This document shows positions 26,612-35,397 of a stretch of 64,000 nucleotides of DNA, piece after piece; the stretch's first letter is position 1, and each line of letters starts with the position of its first letter. The position numbers were made by a program, and so were the translations under genes. Source of the stretch: JACMJL01 sp963791805 (lineage in GTDB: Bacteria; Bacillota; Clostridia; Clostridiales; Clostridiaceae); NCBI GenBank assembly GCA_963791805.1, contig CAWBTU010000006.1:1674001-1738000 (forward strand), written 5' to 3'. Under the pieces are notes generated by a model. It did not search any database, was not told where the DNA came from, and worked only from the letters and a program-made list of their open reading frames with translations.

Positions 26612-26737
26612 TGGTCACATACTCCTCTCATTGTAACACTCAACTAATCAATGTTCTTACTACAATAGATTTAGTATATCCAAATAGGTAATGTCCATAT
26701 GAAACTTTAATACTCAACAAATAAATTTTTTTAATAA

Positions 26738-27208
26738 TTATATTATAACGCACTTATCATCATAATGTAGTATCATCACCTTTTCTCCGCTTGTATCCAG
26801 CTCCCCATTAAACCTAAATCCCAATTTTTCATACATTCTAATTGCATTAATATTATCTTCATAAATACTTAAAAAAATCTCATCACAATTGTATTTTTCA
26901 TAAAGTTCATTAATTAAAAGCGTTAAACTTACTTTACCATAACCCTTACCTTGATGCTCCTTTCCTATCATAAACCTATCAAGCCAAACCCTACCCTGTG
27001 TACCTTCATTTTCAAAGAATCCATACATTGCAAAACCTATTAATAAATTTTCATCATAAATTCCAAAAGGCCTCCATATAGATAATTCCTCTGCTTCTTT
27101 GAGACATTGTTCAGTTGTCTCGATAAATCCCTCCTGATCCTTGTTTACTCTTAACGATAAAACTTCAATAAAATTGCTATTATCAACTTTTTTTAAATTT
27201 AAATTCAT
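26738..27208 (-). CDS. GNAT family N-acetyltransferase (spermidine acetyltransferase-like)
   Basis: 156 aa. It opens with L-R-V-N-K-D-Q-E-G-F-I-E-T, carries I-G-F-A-M-Y-G, then the acetyl-CoA loop H-Q-G-K-G-Y-G-K and ends with the Y-E-K-L-G-F-R-F-N-G-E motif. This layout, with W-L-D-R-F-M-I, is typical of BltD/PaiA-like spermine/spermidine acetyltransferases. GGAGAAGTATAAGT precedes the ATG. Substrate inferred by family resemblance only. Confidence 0.85.
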   Translation of the reverse strand: MNLNLKKVDNSNFIEVLSLRVNKDQEGFIETTEQCLKEAEELSIWRPFGIYDENLLIGFAMYGFFENEGTQGRVWLDRFMIGKEHQGKGYGKVSLTLLINELYEKYNCDEIFLSIYEDNINAIRMYEKLGFRFNGELDTSGEKVMILHYDDKCVII

Positions 27209-27280
27209 ACTTATACTTCTCCTCGTATACCAAATTGAAAACTTTCCCCATATAATTTTTATAAAGTTAAGACCATATCT

Positions 27281-27973
27281 CTACATAAAACTGGCAAATA
27301 TTGATGCACCAATAACTGTCACTAATCCAGCTACTGCTATAGCAAGGCTACTCATAGCTCCTTCAATTTCCCCCATCTCCATTGCCTTTGAGGTTCCAAC
27401 AGCATGAGAAGCAGTTCCAATAGCAATTCCCTTTGCAACAGGTTCATCAATATGAAATATTCTGCAAGTCATCTCTGCAATAATATTTCCAAGTACCCCT
27501 GATACAATAATAACAGCTACAGTAATTGTTACAATTCCACCTAATTGCTCTGAAATGCCCATACCAATCGCCGTAGTAATAGACTTTGGTAGTAAAGTTA
27601 CATACTGCTGGTGGGAAAAATGAAAAAGCTTAGAAAATAAATACACGCTACCGAGACTTGCTACTACTCCTGAGAGAATTCCTGCCAAAATAGCTTTCAA
27701 ATTCTTTTTTAATAGTTCAAGTTGTTGATATAAGGGTATAGCTAAACATACTGTAGCAGGAGTTAACAAGTAACTCAAATATTTAGCTTCATTGTCGTAG
27801 CTTTCATAATCTACTTTAAAAATTACTAAAATCAACATTACAAATACTATAGAAATAAGTAAAGGATTAAAGACTGCCTTATTAAACTTTTTATTTAAAA
27901 ATACTCCTATTTCATAACCAATAATACTGACTAATACTCCAAAAAAGCCTGAACCACATAATAATTCTTTCAA
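27281..27973 (-). CDS. lrgB: LrgB family membrane protein
   Basis: 230 aa, six to seven hydrophobic segments. Recognisable LrgB/CidB features: F-N-P-L-L-I-S-I, L-L-T-P-A-T-V-C-L-A-I-P-L-Y, L-L-P-K-S-I-T-T-A-I-G-M and G-I-A-I-G-T-A-S-H-A-V-G-T-S-K-A. It overlaps lrgA by 4 bases. In Bacillus subtilis a related pair (PftAB) acts as a pyruvate transporter; in Staphylococcus it is linked to murein hydrolase control. The PdhR/LldR-like operator upstream favours the metabolic role here. Confidence 0.93.
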   Translation of the reverse strand: MKELLCGSGFFGVLVSIIGYEIGVFLNKKFNKAVFNPLLISIVFVMLILVIFKVDYESYDNEAKYLSYLLTPATVCLAIPLYQQLELLKKNLKAILAGILSGVVASLGSVYLFSKLFHFSHQQYVTLLPKSITTAIGMGISEQLGGIVTITVAVIIVSGVLGNIIAEMTCRIFHIDEPVAKGIAIGTASHAVGTSKAMEMGEIEGAMSSLAIAVAGLVTVIGASIFASFM

Positions 27974-28329
27974 TTATTATTCCACCTTCCGAGTCTAATT
28001 ACATACTGTGTAACTTTTCCTGTAACAACCATTACTACTACAGTTGTTACTAAGGTTATAAGAAGAACAGGCATCCAGATATTTTTTAGTACCTTCCAGG
28101 AAACTAAAAGTCCTACCGCAGCAGGTATAAACATTAACGGCATAATTTCTATTAAAAAAGTTCCAGCCTTTTTTACTTGTTCAAGAGGAATTATTTTTAT
28201 TCTTAAAGCCAAGAGCATAAGAATCAAACCATAAATACTTGCTGGTACAGGTAACGGAATTGCGTATCTTAGAACTTCACCAATAAAAGTTACTGCCAAA
28301 ATAATTCCAAATTGCAAAATAAATTTCAA
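27970..28329 (-). CDS. lrgA: LrgA/CidA family holin-like membrane protein
   Basis: 119 aa, four hydrophobic segments. Family features: F-I-G-E-V-L-R-Y, P-V-P-A-S-I-Y-G-L-I-L-M-L-L-A-L and M-P-L-M-F-I-P-A-A-V-G-L. It is coupled to lrgB by a 4-base overlap. AAGGAGATGTTTG precedes the ATG. A palindromic GntR/FadR-type operator lies 17 bases upstream of the ATG, and the FadR-type regulator gene is next upstream. Confidence 0.92.
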   Translation of the reverse strand: MKFILQFGIILAVTFIGEVLRYAIPLPVPASIYGLILMLLALRIKIIPLEQVKKAGTFLIEIMPLMFIPAAVGLLVSWKVLKNIWMPVLLITLVTTVVVMVVTGKVTQYVIRLGRWNNN

Positions 28330-28345
28330 ACAAACATCTCCTTCG

Positions 28346-28362
28346 AATTGGTACTACCAATT
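28346..28362. promoter_or_regulatory. FadR/PdhR-type operator upstream of lrgA
   Basis: AATTGGTACTACCAATT is a perfect 17-base palindrome around a central C. It contains TGGTnnnACCA, the box of FadR-subfamily regulators such as PdhR and LldR. It sits between the regulator gene and lrgA, at a position where binding would block transcription or early elongation. Confidence 0.8.
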
Positions 28363-28428
28363 TAAATTTTAAATCTTTTTGTTTTTTATGTCAAATAAAT
28401 TCGCAAAAAAAATAGCGGTTTCTAACCA

Positions 28429-29121
28429 CTATTCTTTCTCATTCATTAAGCCTGTATCAATTATATTGTAATGTTCGTTTACTGCTTCAATTCCCATTGA
28501 CAAATCCTTCAGAACTAAGCTTTTTAGTACTTTTCTGTGGGACTTCATAAGTTCAGCTTTACTATTTTTTAAAGTCTTACTTAATATATGATCTATAAAT
28601 TGCTCACAAATTTCTGATAATGCCTGCATAATATTTAGTATTAACTCATTCTTAGAAGCAATCACTAAAGCGTAATGAAACTCTTTATCTAAAGCTACTT
28701 CTTGTATTTGATTACATTCCTGCATACTATTTAATATTAGTTCAAGATTATGTAGCTCGTCATCCGTAATTTTGTTCATTGCAAGGGATAATGCTTGAAT
28801 TTCAATACCACGTCTCAACTGACTAATTTCAAGATAATCTACACGTTTCATTAAAATCATCATGGTTAAAGAATCCATAAAGCTTTTTCCCATATTACAA
28901 GCAAGGTAATTTCCAGAGCCTTGACGACTTTCTATCATTCCCATATTTTCCATAGTTCTTAAAGCTTCTCTTGTAGAATTTCTGCTAAGTTCCAATAATT
29001 CAGACAGTTCCCGTTCCGTAGGCAGTTTATCACCTATACTCAATTGATTATTTAAAAGTAATTGTTTTATATATTGAATTACTTTTAGATATGCTCGATT
29101 TTCAACCCCCATATAACTCAC
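28429..29121 (-). CDS. GntR family regulator, FadR subfamily (PdhR/LldR-like)
   Basis: 230 aa. The N-terminal winged helix (about 8-75) has L-P-T-E-R-E-L-S-E-L-L-E-L-S-R-N-S-T-R-E-A-L-R, the classic GntR signature. The C-terminal FCD domain (about 95-225) has R-R-G-I-E, D-K-E-F-H and S-H-R-K-V-L-K-S-L positions for metal or effector binding. The adjacent lrgAB operon has a matching operator. Pyruvate or lactate are likely effectors by analogy with PdhR and LldR. AGGTGAGTTAT precedes the ATG. Confidence 0.88.
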   Translation of the reverse strand: MSYMGVENRAYLKVIQYIKQLLLNNQLSIGDKLPTERELSELLELSRNSTREALRTMENMGMIESRQGSGNYLACNMGKSFMDSLTMMILMKRVDYLEISQLRRGIEIQALSLAMNKITDDELHNLELILNSMQECNQIQEVALDKEFHYALVIASKNELILNIMQALSEICEQFIDHILSKTLKNSKAELMKSHRKVLKSLVLKDLSMGIEAVNEHYNIIDTGLMNEKE

Positions 29122-29151
29122 CTTTCAATGTTGTGCCCGATATATTCACCT

Positions 29152-29192
29152 AAATAATAGTAAAACCTTTCTGTATTAGGTTTTACTATTAC
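29152..29192. terminator. Hairpin after yjdF
   Basis: Perfect 13-base inverted repeat AATAGTAAAACCT/AGGTTTTACTATT with a 9-base loop between yjdF and the GntR gene. The T-tract is weak on both strands, so it could also be a regulatory structure. Confidence 0.5.
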
Positions 29193-29227
29193 TTTTGAAT
29201 TTTAGTGTTCTAGTTTTCTTTTCTCCA

Positions 29228-29650
29228 TTAATGTCCCTTGTGTTTTTCTTTCTTTTTTCGTAGATGTAACTCAAATTGAAATTCTTTTTCTTGTTCATTC
29301 TTTTCCTTTGAGTTTTTTCTTTTTTCTGTCTTGCTCGCTTCGTACTGTAACTTCATAGCAATTTGTGCTTTAGTTCCTACTCCAGTAGTTTCCATTTGCT
29401 TTTTAATTTCTCTTTGAAGTTTTTTAGGGTTTATTCTTTTATCTTTACACTCACCAACAGACATAGAATTACTGAACTTTAGATTATAAAAGTTTTTTAA
29501 TATAAAATCATATACTTCATAATCCTTTGGCTCGGAGCCAAACACAACCTTGCATACTTCATATTTTTCTCCAGCTTCTCTTTCAAAAACACCTACCCAG
29601 AAAACACCTTCAAAAAATACAGTGAATTTAATACTAACTTCCATTTTCAA
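29228..29650 (-). CDS. yjdF: YjdF family protein (DUF2992)
   Basis: 140 aa. Family pattern: K-F-T-V-F-F-E-G-V-F-W-V-G-V-F-E-R, then the conserved K-V-V-F-G-S-E-P-K-D-Y-E-V-Y and a lysine/glutamate-rich C-terminal tail (K-E-K-N-E-Q-E-K-E-F-Q, ending K-K-E-K-H-K-G-H). The biochemical role is unknown; the associated riboswitch responds to azaaromatic compounds, suggesting a part in handling toxic heteroaromatics. CAGGAGGAAATTGAAA precedes the ATG at 29650. Confidence 0.9.
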   Translation of the reverse strand: MKMEVSIKFTVFFEGVFWVGVFEREAGEKYEVCKVVFGSEPKDYEVYDFILKNFYNLKFSNSMSVGECKDKRINPKKLQREIKKQMETTGVGTKAQIAMKLQYEASKTEKRKNSKEKNEQEKEFQFELHLRKKKEKHKGH

Positions 29651-29659
29651 TTTCCTCCT

Positions 29660-29765
29660 GTTTAATATAATTGACCATAGTGAAGGGACGACCCCAGGAG
29701 GGAAGGTTACTGCTAACTATATATAGTCAGGTTTGGACTACCAACCAAAACTGTGTTTTTATCAC
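29660..29765 (-). promoter_or_regulatory. yjdF riboswitch (azaaromatic-sensing)
   Basis: The leader of yjdF on the minus strand holds conserved blocks: TTGGTTGGTAGTCC, AAACCTGACTA, TAGTTAGCAGTAACC, TTCCCTCC and GGGGTCGTCCCTTCAC. The last lies about 20 bases before the AGGAGG, so ligand binding could act on ribosome access. The assignment rests on these GC-rich blocks in AT-rich DNA, position before a DUF2992 gene and recall of the yjdF motif; no covariance search was run. Confidence 0.85.
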
Positions 29766-29825
29766 TAATTATATAATACAATAAAAATAGTTCAATATGC
29801 AATAAAGTAGCACTCTAAGAATTCC

Positions 29826-31184
29826 TTAAGACTTGATAAACAATTTAAATACTAGCTCTTCCTTTTCTTTATACCCTTTTATAGTTCCCCCATGAAGCTT
29901 TACAATATCTTTCACAATAGACAGACCTAAACCGCTGCCCTCTTCACTTCTTGATGGATCTTTTTTATATAATCTTTCGAAAAAACTTGCTATTTCTGCT
30001 TCAGAGATTGGCTCCTTAGGAATATTGCTCAAAGAAAATACTCCATAGTTTATATTATTAAGTTTTTCTTTAGAAATTTTAATTTTTACTACAGTATTAA
30101 GTTTAGAGTACTTTAAAGAATTACTTAGAAGGTTATTTACTGCCCTTGAAAGAAGATCTGAATCTCCATTGATGTAAACAGGTTCATTGGACAATTCCAA
30201 TTCTAGTTTTAATGACCTTTCTTCAAAACTATTTTCTTCATCCTCAAATAGCTGTCTTCCTAATTCATTTAAGTCTAAACTTTCATAGTTTAAGACTATA
30301 TCCTTTGAATTAATCTTTGAATATTGAAAAAAATCCTCCATCATAGTTGCAAGAAACAAACCTTTACGTTCTATAATGCTTATATATTTATTCATTTCTT
30401 CCCTAGAATCATATTTCTCCTTTTTAATCATATCAATATATCCAAGAATGGTTGTAAGCGGAGTTCGAATATCATGAGAAATATTGGTGAGGAATTCGCC
30501 TTTTCTGCGATCCTCTTTTTCTAATTCTGAGGCCATAAAGTTAATATCTTCAGCTAGATCTCTTAATTCATTTCTATATTTAAGAGGAACTCTATGTTCT
30601 AAATCACCTTCTGCAATAATTGCCACGGAGGATTTTATTTTAGAAATATAGGATATTCTTCCCCAAATAAGTAGGAAGAAGCATATTATAAACCCTATTA
30701 AGGTGTAAACTAGCATAGCTGTGTCATTTTCTCCATATCTTAGATAAACAAAATATAAGGAGTACCCATCTTTCAAATAGTTACAACCAGAAATTTTAAA
30801 AACATTATTATCAGTTTTTGAATCAGAATATTCTATTTTACCATCTATAATATCATTCTTATTTATAGCGATTACACCTTTATTACTTCCTGCCACAACA
30901 GTACCAGTAGCATCCACTACATAAAAGCTATATCCAAACTTGAAGCTATATTTTCTATCAATAAGCTGCTGTAATTCTTGATGATTATTAACATCACTGC
31001 TCTTAAGTTCTTTCTCTAAATCAGTAATTTTTTCGGAATAAATATGATTAATCCTGTAAGTGGAATTCTTATGATAAACTCCTAAGCATGTTTCTTTAAT
31101 TATGGCCGCCGCAATAAAAGAAATTATTAAAGAGATTAATGAAATTATAACAAGCTCACCCTTAAGCTTAATAATCCTTCTCAA
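29826..31184 (-). CDS. Sensor histidine kinase (HAMP, extracellular sensor)
   Basis: 452 aa. TM1 about 12-33, an extracytoplasmic domain of about 120 residues (about 34-152), TM2 about 153-175, HAMP about 176-230. HisKA has N-I-S-H-D-I-R-T-P-L-T-T-I (the phosphorylated His); HATPase has the N-box N-N-L-L-S-N-S-L and the G2 box G-S-G-L-G-L-S-I-V. The start overlaps the response-regulator gene by 17 bases. It lacks the short intramembrane sensor of BceS-type kinases. It belongs to the operon with the ABC exporter, whose expression it probably controls. Confidence 0.93.
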   Translation of the reverse strand: MRRIIKLKGELVIISLISLIISFIAAAIIKETCLGVYHKNSTYRINHIYSEKITDLEKELKSSDVNNHQELQQLIDRKYSFKFGYSFYVVDATGTVVAGSNKGVIAINKNDIIDGKIEYSDSKTDNNVFKISGCNYLKDGYSLYFVYLRYGENDTAMLVYTLIGFIICFFLLIWGRISYISKIKSSVAIIAEGDLEHRVPLKYRNELRDLAEDINFMASELEKEDRRKGEFLTNISHDIRTPLTTILGYIDMIKKEKYDSREEMNKYISIIERKGLFLATMMEDFFQYSKINSKDIVLNYESLDLNELGRQLFEDEENSFEERSLKLELELSNEPVYINGDSDLLSRAVNNLLSNSLKYSKLNTVVKIKISKEKLNNINYGVFSLSNIPKEPISEAEIASFFERLYKKDPSRSEEGSGLGLSIVKDIVKLHGGTIKGYKEKEELVFKLFIKS

Positions 31185-31860
31185 CTTTATACCCCATTCC
31201 CCAAATAGTTTTTATATATTTACCTTCTTTAACTTTATCACCTAATTTTTCTCTAAGATTACGCATATGAACAATTACACTGTTATCATTTTCTAAAAAG
31301 GTGTCTTTCCATATCAATTCATATAGCACTTTAGTTGAATATACTCGTCCTTTATTTGAGGCTAAGGTACTGAGAATCTCAAATTCCTTTGGAGTTAATA
31401 TAATTTCTTCTCCGCCTTTTTGTACTGTATGCTCTAAAAGATTGATTTCTAAATCCTTTATTTTTAATATGCTTTTAGCTTCAGGGGGATTAATTAGAGC
31501 AGCCCTTTTTAATATTGCAAGAACTCTTAAAGATAATTCAGCAAAGTCAAAAGGCTTGACTACATAATCATCACAGCCCTTTGTAAAGCCTTTAATTTTG
31601 TCTGTTTGCTCACCTTTTGCAGTCAAAAGAATTACTGGTGTATCACAGAACTCTCTTAGCTTGGCCAGCATTACATAGCCATCCATTTTAGGCATCATAA
31701 CATCTAATATTATTAGAGAAAAAGTTCTATTTTTAGCAATTGCTAAGCCCTCTTCCCCGTCACAAGCATAATCAACTTTGTAGCCCTCTCGTGAAAAATA
31801 ATTACCTAACATTTCTCTTATATCTAAGTCATCATCAACAATTAATATATTATTTTGCAT
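31168..31860 (-). CDS. OmpR/PhoB family response regulator
   Basis: 230 aa. The receiver domain (1-120) has the acidic pair D-D-D, phospho-acceptor Asp in L-I-I-L-D-V-M-M-P and Lys in V-V-K-P-F-D-F-A-E-L. The C-terminal winged helix has L-T-P-K-E-F-E-I-L and G-Y-K-V-E. ATAGGTGATAGA upstream. It is the partner of the overlapping kinase gene and lies 36 bases downstream of the ABC permease gene. Confidence 0.94.
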   Translation of the reverse strand: MQNNILIVDDDLDIREMLGNYFSREGYKVDYACDGEEGLAIAKNRTFSLIILDVMMPKMDGYVMLAKLREFCDTPVILLTAKGEQTDKIKGFTKGCDDYVVKPFDFAELSLRVLAILKRAALINPPEAKSILKIKDLEINLLEHTVQKGGEEIILTPKEFEILSTLASNKGRVYSTKVLYELIWKDTFLENDNSVIVHMRNLREKLGDKVKEGKYIKTIWGMGYKVEKDY

Positions 31861-31896
31861 TCTATCACCTATCTACTTTTTTTTAATTATACCATT

Positions 31897-34221
31897 TTAT
31901 TTTTCTCTTAAAAACTCATAGGAATTATATTTTCTCATTGTAATAAAGGGATAGATAAAAGTAGTCACCGTTAGAGCTAAACCGCAAAGTAACAACACAG
32001 GTAAGTATCGTAAAAAATTTACTGAATTAATGCCCATCGCACTAAAAAGTAACCATGAAACTGTAATATAAAAACCATATGCAAGAACACAGGATACCAG
32101 TGTAAGTACACTTCCTTTAAATATATATACTTTTGATATAAAACCTTTTCCTATACCTAAAGCTCTTATTACTGTTTCTTCTTTTCTTTCTTCTATAAAG
32201 CTAATGTTTAGAAGATTGATATTGAAAATTAGTGCTGCAAATACTACCATAAAAGAAAGTGTTCTAAAAATACTGGTAAACTTTCCTATAAAGGTTGATA
32301 AATCACCTCCTATTGTATCCAATGGTACAACAGGCTTGTCTCCCAACTTAGTCATCCATTTTTCTCCGTGAGCCTTGACATAAAAATCACAATCCTTGCC
32401 ATATCCTCTGTAAGACATCAAAATCGACTGACTATCTAAAACCGAATTATCATATACCCCTTTTATCTTTATGTCTATTATTCTGTCTTCATAATATATA
32501 TGAAGTATATCTCCAATCTTTAATCCATTAGCCTTTTGATAGCTTGAGGTAATCAAGCATCCATCCTGACCCTTAAAAAGTTTTTCACCCTCTACCATTT
32601 TAACTTCTAGTTTATAATCTTCCTTCTTAACCTCGTCTATGGTAACTGCCTTGTTTTCAATATTTTTGTTTAAAACTTTACCTATGGAATAATAAACTCT
32701 ATTATATCCATCAACCCCATTTTCTTTTGTAAGAACTTTTTCAGAGTCAAAATCTTGAGTATTTGGCACCATATAATTATAGGGCAGGACTGATGCTAAG
32801 GATTTGTTAGTACTATTCTCCACGTTGCTGTTTAGTGTTAATGCAATCATCATAAATACTAGTGTAATAGAGAAACTTACAATAAGAAGAATACAGATTA
32901 ATAAGTTTTTCTTCATATTTTTAAAAGAATACATCTGCAATCTTGTTTTGTAATTAATTGTAGTAAAGATTTTCATCAGTATTGCACTTACTATTAAAAA
33001 TAATAGAATGATTATTATTATACCTAGGGAGGTTACCAAATTTACAGAGCTTCCTATATAAAATGAGTACAGGAGCAGCATCACAGGCATTAATATTAGT
33101 AAGTAAACAAATATACGTTTTTTTATTACCCCATCTTTTTCTTCACTTTCCCTAAGAATCCATAAACCTTTAATATCATTTATTATTAATAGGGGTAGAT
33201 TTGAAAAAACTTCGAAGAACAATATGTTCAAAATTATACCTTTTGCATAAATACCTAATTGTTCTATAGTGCTCGTACTCTGAGGAATGTACTTTGATTT
33301 TAGTATTAAATGAGATATGACAATAGTAGCCAAAACAGATACCAATACTGGCAATAACACAATAATTGATAATTCTGCTCTCAGGGCATTCTTTATATCC
33401 TTATTTCTCAAAGATACAAGCTTCATAATAGATATATCTCTTTTTCTCCTAGCAATAAGCATAATTGAGGTAGTTATAATTGCTATTGAAGATAGTATAT
33501 ATCCCATAGTAGTTAATATTCCAAAAGAAGCAAGCTGTAATTCTGTATTACTTTTAAGCTCTTTATCTTTATCCTTTATTGAACTATAAATATATCCATC
33601 TTCCTTTGCTTTCATACGTCGTTTTAAAGCTTCTCCATCAGTATTCTTACTAATATAAACTAAACTACCCGCACCTGCTTTTACATTTTTACTTTCATTT
33701 ACTTTTCCGTAACCCATTAATGTTTCATCTGAAGTTACACCTGTAGGAATAGATTCTATTTCTTTAACAATATAATTATTTAATCCTTCATCAGTTTCAA
33801 TACTGACTTTATCTCCAACTTTAGCATGAAGATTTTTTGCCATGGAGAAATCCAGAATTATTTCATTGCTCTTAATATCGGGCTCACCTAATATGAGCTT
33901 TGCATAATACTTATGACCTTTGTTTTTTTGAAAATTGGCAGATTCAATTTTTTTATAAGTAACCTTATAGCCTTCCCCTTTTAATTTGTCAGTTTCTTCA
34001 TTAAAGGCTTTAGAATCATAGTAGAACTTTACAAATAAATCTCCCCCATTAGCCTCTCTGACGCTTTTTTTATTGTAATCATTCATATTTGCTGAAAGAG
34101 TAGGAACAACAATGGATAAAGTTGTAGTAATCAATATGGAAAGCATGGTAAATAATATAATCAGTTTTTCCTTTTTCAATCTTTTAACATTGTACATTTT
34201 AAAAATATTAAGCCAATTCAT
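31897..34221 (-). CDS. FtsX-like ABC transporter permease
   Basis: 774 aa, two FtsX-type halves. TM1 is near the N-terminus (about 20-42), then a large extracytoplasmic MacB-like domain and three TMs (about 240-355). A further TM pair is followed by a second extracytoplasmic domain (about 480-650) and three C-terminal TMs. Such MacB/FtsX permeases act by mechanotransmission, moving peptides, lipids or antibiotics, or removing them from the membrane. It overlaps the ATPase gene by 14 bases. The substrate is unknown; linkage to a two-component system suggests antimicrobial peptide or cell-envelope stress response. Confidence 0.92.
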   Translation of the reverse strand: MNWLNIFKMYNVKRLKKEKLIILFTMLSILITTTLSIVVPTLSANMNDYNKKSVREANGGDLFVKFYYDSKAFNEETDKLKGEGYKVTYKKIESANFQKNKGHKYYAKLILGEPDIKSNEIILDFSMAKNLHAKVGDKVSIETDEGLNNYIVKEIESIPTGVTSDETLMGYGKVNESKNVKAGAGSLVYISKNTDGEALKRRMKAKEDGYIYSSIKDKDKELKSNTELQLASFGILTTMGYILSSIAIITTSIMLIARRKRDISIMKLVSLRNKDIKNALRAELSIIVLLPVLVSVLATIVISHLILKSKYIPQSTSTIEQLGIYAKGIILNILFFEVFSNLPLLIINDIKGLWILRESEEKDGVIKKRIFVYLLILMPVMLLLYSFYIGSSVNLVTSLGIIIIILLFLIVSAILMKIFTTINYKTRLQMYSFKNMKKNLLICILLIVSFSITLVFMMIALTLNSNVENSTNKSLASVLPYNYMVPNTQDFDSEKVLTKENGVDGYNRVYYSIGKVLNKNIENKAVTIDEVKKEDYKLEVKMVEGEKLFKGQDGCLITSSYQKANGLKIGDILHIYYEDRIIDIKIKGVYDNSVLDSQSILMSYRGYGKDCDFYVKAHGEKWMTKLGDKPVVPLDTIGGDLSTFIGKFTSIFRTLSFMVVFAALIFNINLLNISFIEERKEETVIRALGIGKGFISKVYIFKGSVLTLVSCVLAYGFYITVSWLLFSAMGINSVNFLRYLPVLLLCGLALTVTTFIYPFITMRKYNSYEFLREK

Positions 34222-34876
34222 TTAAAACACCATCCTCTAGGAAAAACTTTCTATCCCCCAAAGCTCCTATTCTTTCATCATGAGTTACTATAGCCAAGCA
34301 ACAGCCACGTTCTGCTTTAGCCTTCAATAGAAGCTCAATAACCTTTTTGCCATTTTCAGTATCCAATGCCCCTGTAGGCTCATCACACAGTATAAATCTA
34401 GGATTGTTAACAAGTGCTCTTACTATAGCTACTCTTTGGGCTTCTCCACCAGAAAGCGAATTTACCTTTGCATTTTTCTTATCAAGCAAACCCACATTTT
34501 TTAATAAACCCTCGCATTTTTTTATTTTTTTATTTTTACTCTCCTTACCATCCATAGCTAACAATAAATTTTCTAAAGGTGTTAAGCTAGCTATTAAATT
34601 AGGATTTTGAAAAATCAATCCGATATTTTTACGTCTCAATACCTCTATTTCTTTTTCTTTCTTTCCACTAACAATCTTACTATCAAAATAAATTTCTCCA
34701 GAGCTTGATGTTTCAACCAGTGATAAAATATATAAAAGCGTAGATTTTCCACCTCCTGAAGGGCCCATTATAGTTATAAAATCCCCTTCTTTAATGGTGA
34801 GATTTATGTCCTTTAGTATCTGCTGCTCCACATTTTCTCGCTTATAATTTTTGTTTACCTCTTTTAACTGAATCAT
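34208..34876 (-). CDS. ABC transporter ATP-binding protein (MacB/LolD type)
   Basis: 222 aa. Walker A G-P-S-G-G-G-K-S-T-L, signature L-S-G-G-E-A-Q-R-V-A-I-V-R-A-L, Walker B F-I-L-C-D-E-P-T-G-A-L-D and the H-loop V-T-H-D. Size and sequence fit the LolD/MacB exporter class. First gene of the four-gene operon ATPase-permease-response regulator-kinase. TAGGAGGTATATAT precedes the ATG. Confidence 0.95.
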   Translation of the reverse strand: MIQLKEVNKNYKRENVEQQILKDINLTIKEGDFITIMGPSGGGKSTLLYILSLVETSSSGEIYFDSKIVSGKKEKEIEVLRRKNIGLIFQNPNLIASLTPLENLLLAMDGKESKNKKIKKCEGLLKNVGLLDKKNAKVNSLSGGEAQRVAIVRALVNNPRFILCDEPTGALDTENGKKVIELLLKAKAERGCCLAIVTHDERIGALGDRKFFLEDGVLNELA

Positions 34877-35072
34877 ATATATACCTCCTAATTTTTATAA
34901 CCTTTATTTAGCATATGCCTTAGCTACATTTACAATTTTAAGATATAAAAAGTATGAAATTTATGTTTTAAAAATAAGGAAATTATAAAGATTCGAATTT
35001 GTAACTACAAATTTATACTGCTATAGTCGATGCAGCATTATAAGTTTTGATTTCATAGGATTTTGAGCAAAA

Positions 35073-35098
35073 CAAAAACTAGAGCAAATGTGCTCTAG
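35073..35098 (-). terminator. Terminator after the monooxygenase remnant
   Basis: Perfect stem CTAGAGCA/TGCTCTAG with a 4-base loop and TTTTTGTTTTG on the minus strand. Its stem core CTAGAG is shared with the terminator interrupted by the IS4 element at 36873. Confidence 0.75.
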
Positions 35099-35121
35099 CT
35101 ATATTGCGTAAACTTATATTA

Positions 35122-35397
35122 TTAATGTGGAAATTGTGATGGCAACTCCTCAACTTCATGATGAAGGACAATAGGATCTGAAATTAGGCCATACTTATCA
35201 TCTTCTGGATAAGTAACAGCTATTTGGGGATTGGGTCCGGAAAAACTTTTAACTGAATCCATATCTCTCCAATACGATACCATGAAAAAATGTTCAAACT
35301 CATTTTGTGATTGACTGTAAATATAAGCTGCTAAATTACCTGCTAGTGCTTTTGCTTCTAGAACACCTGTATTAATTAATGGTGTGTTTCTTATTCA
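35122..35397 (-). pseudogene. Antibiotic biosynthesis monooxygenase-like remnant (C-terminal part)
   Basis: An open frame of 91 codons with no proper start, beginning just after a TGA within the last codons of the kinase gene. It reads N-T-G-V-L-E-A-K-A-L-A-G, F-E-H-F-F-M-V-S-Y-W-R-D-M-D-S-V-K-S-F and V-T-Y-P-E-D-D-K-Y-G-L, ending H-H-E-V-E-E-L. The S-Y-W-R-D-x-D-x-V-K-S-F and Y-P-E-D blocks are typical of ABM-fold proteins. The N-terminal part is missing, so this is a truncated gene. Confidence 0.6.
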
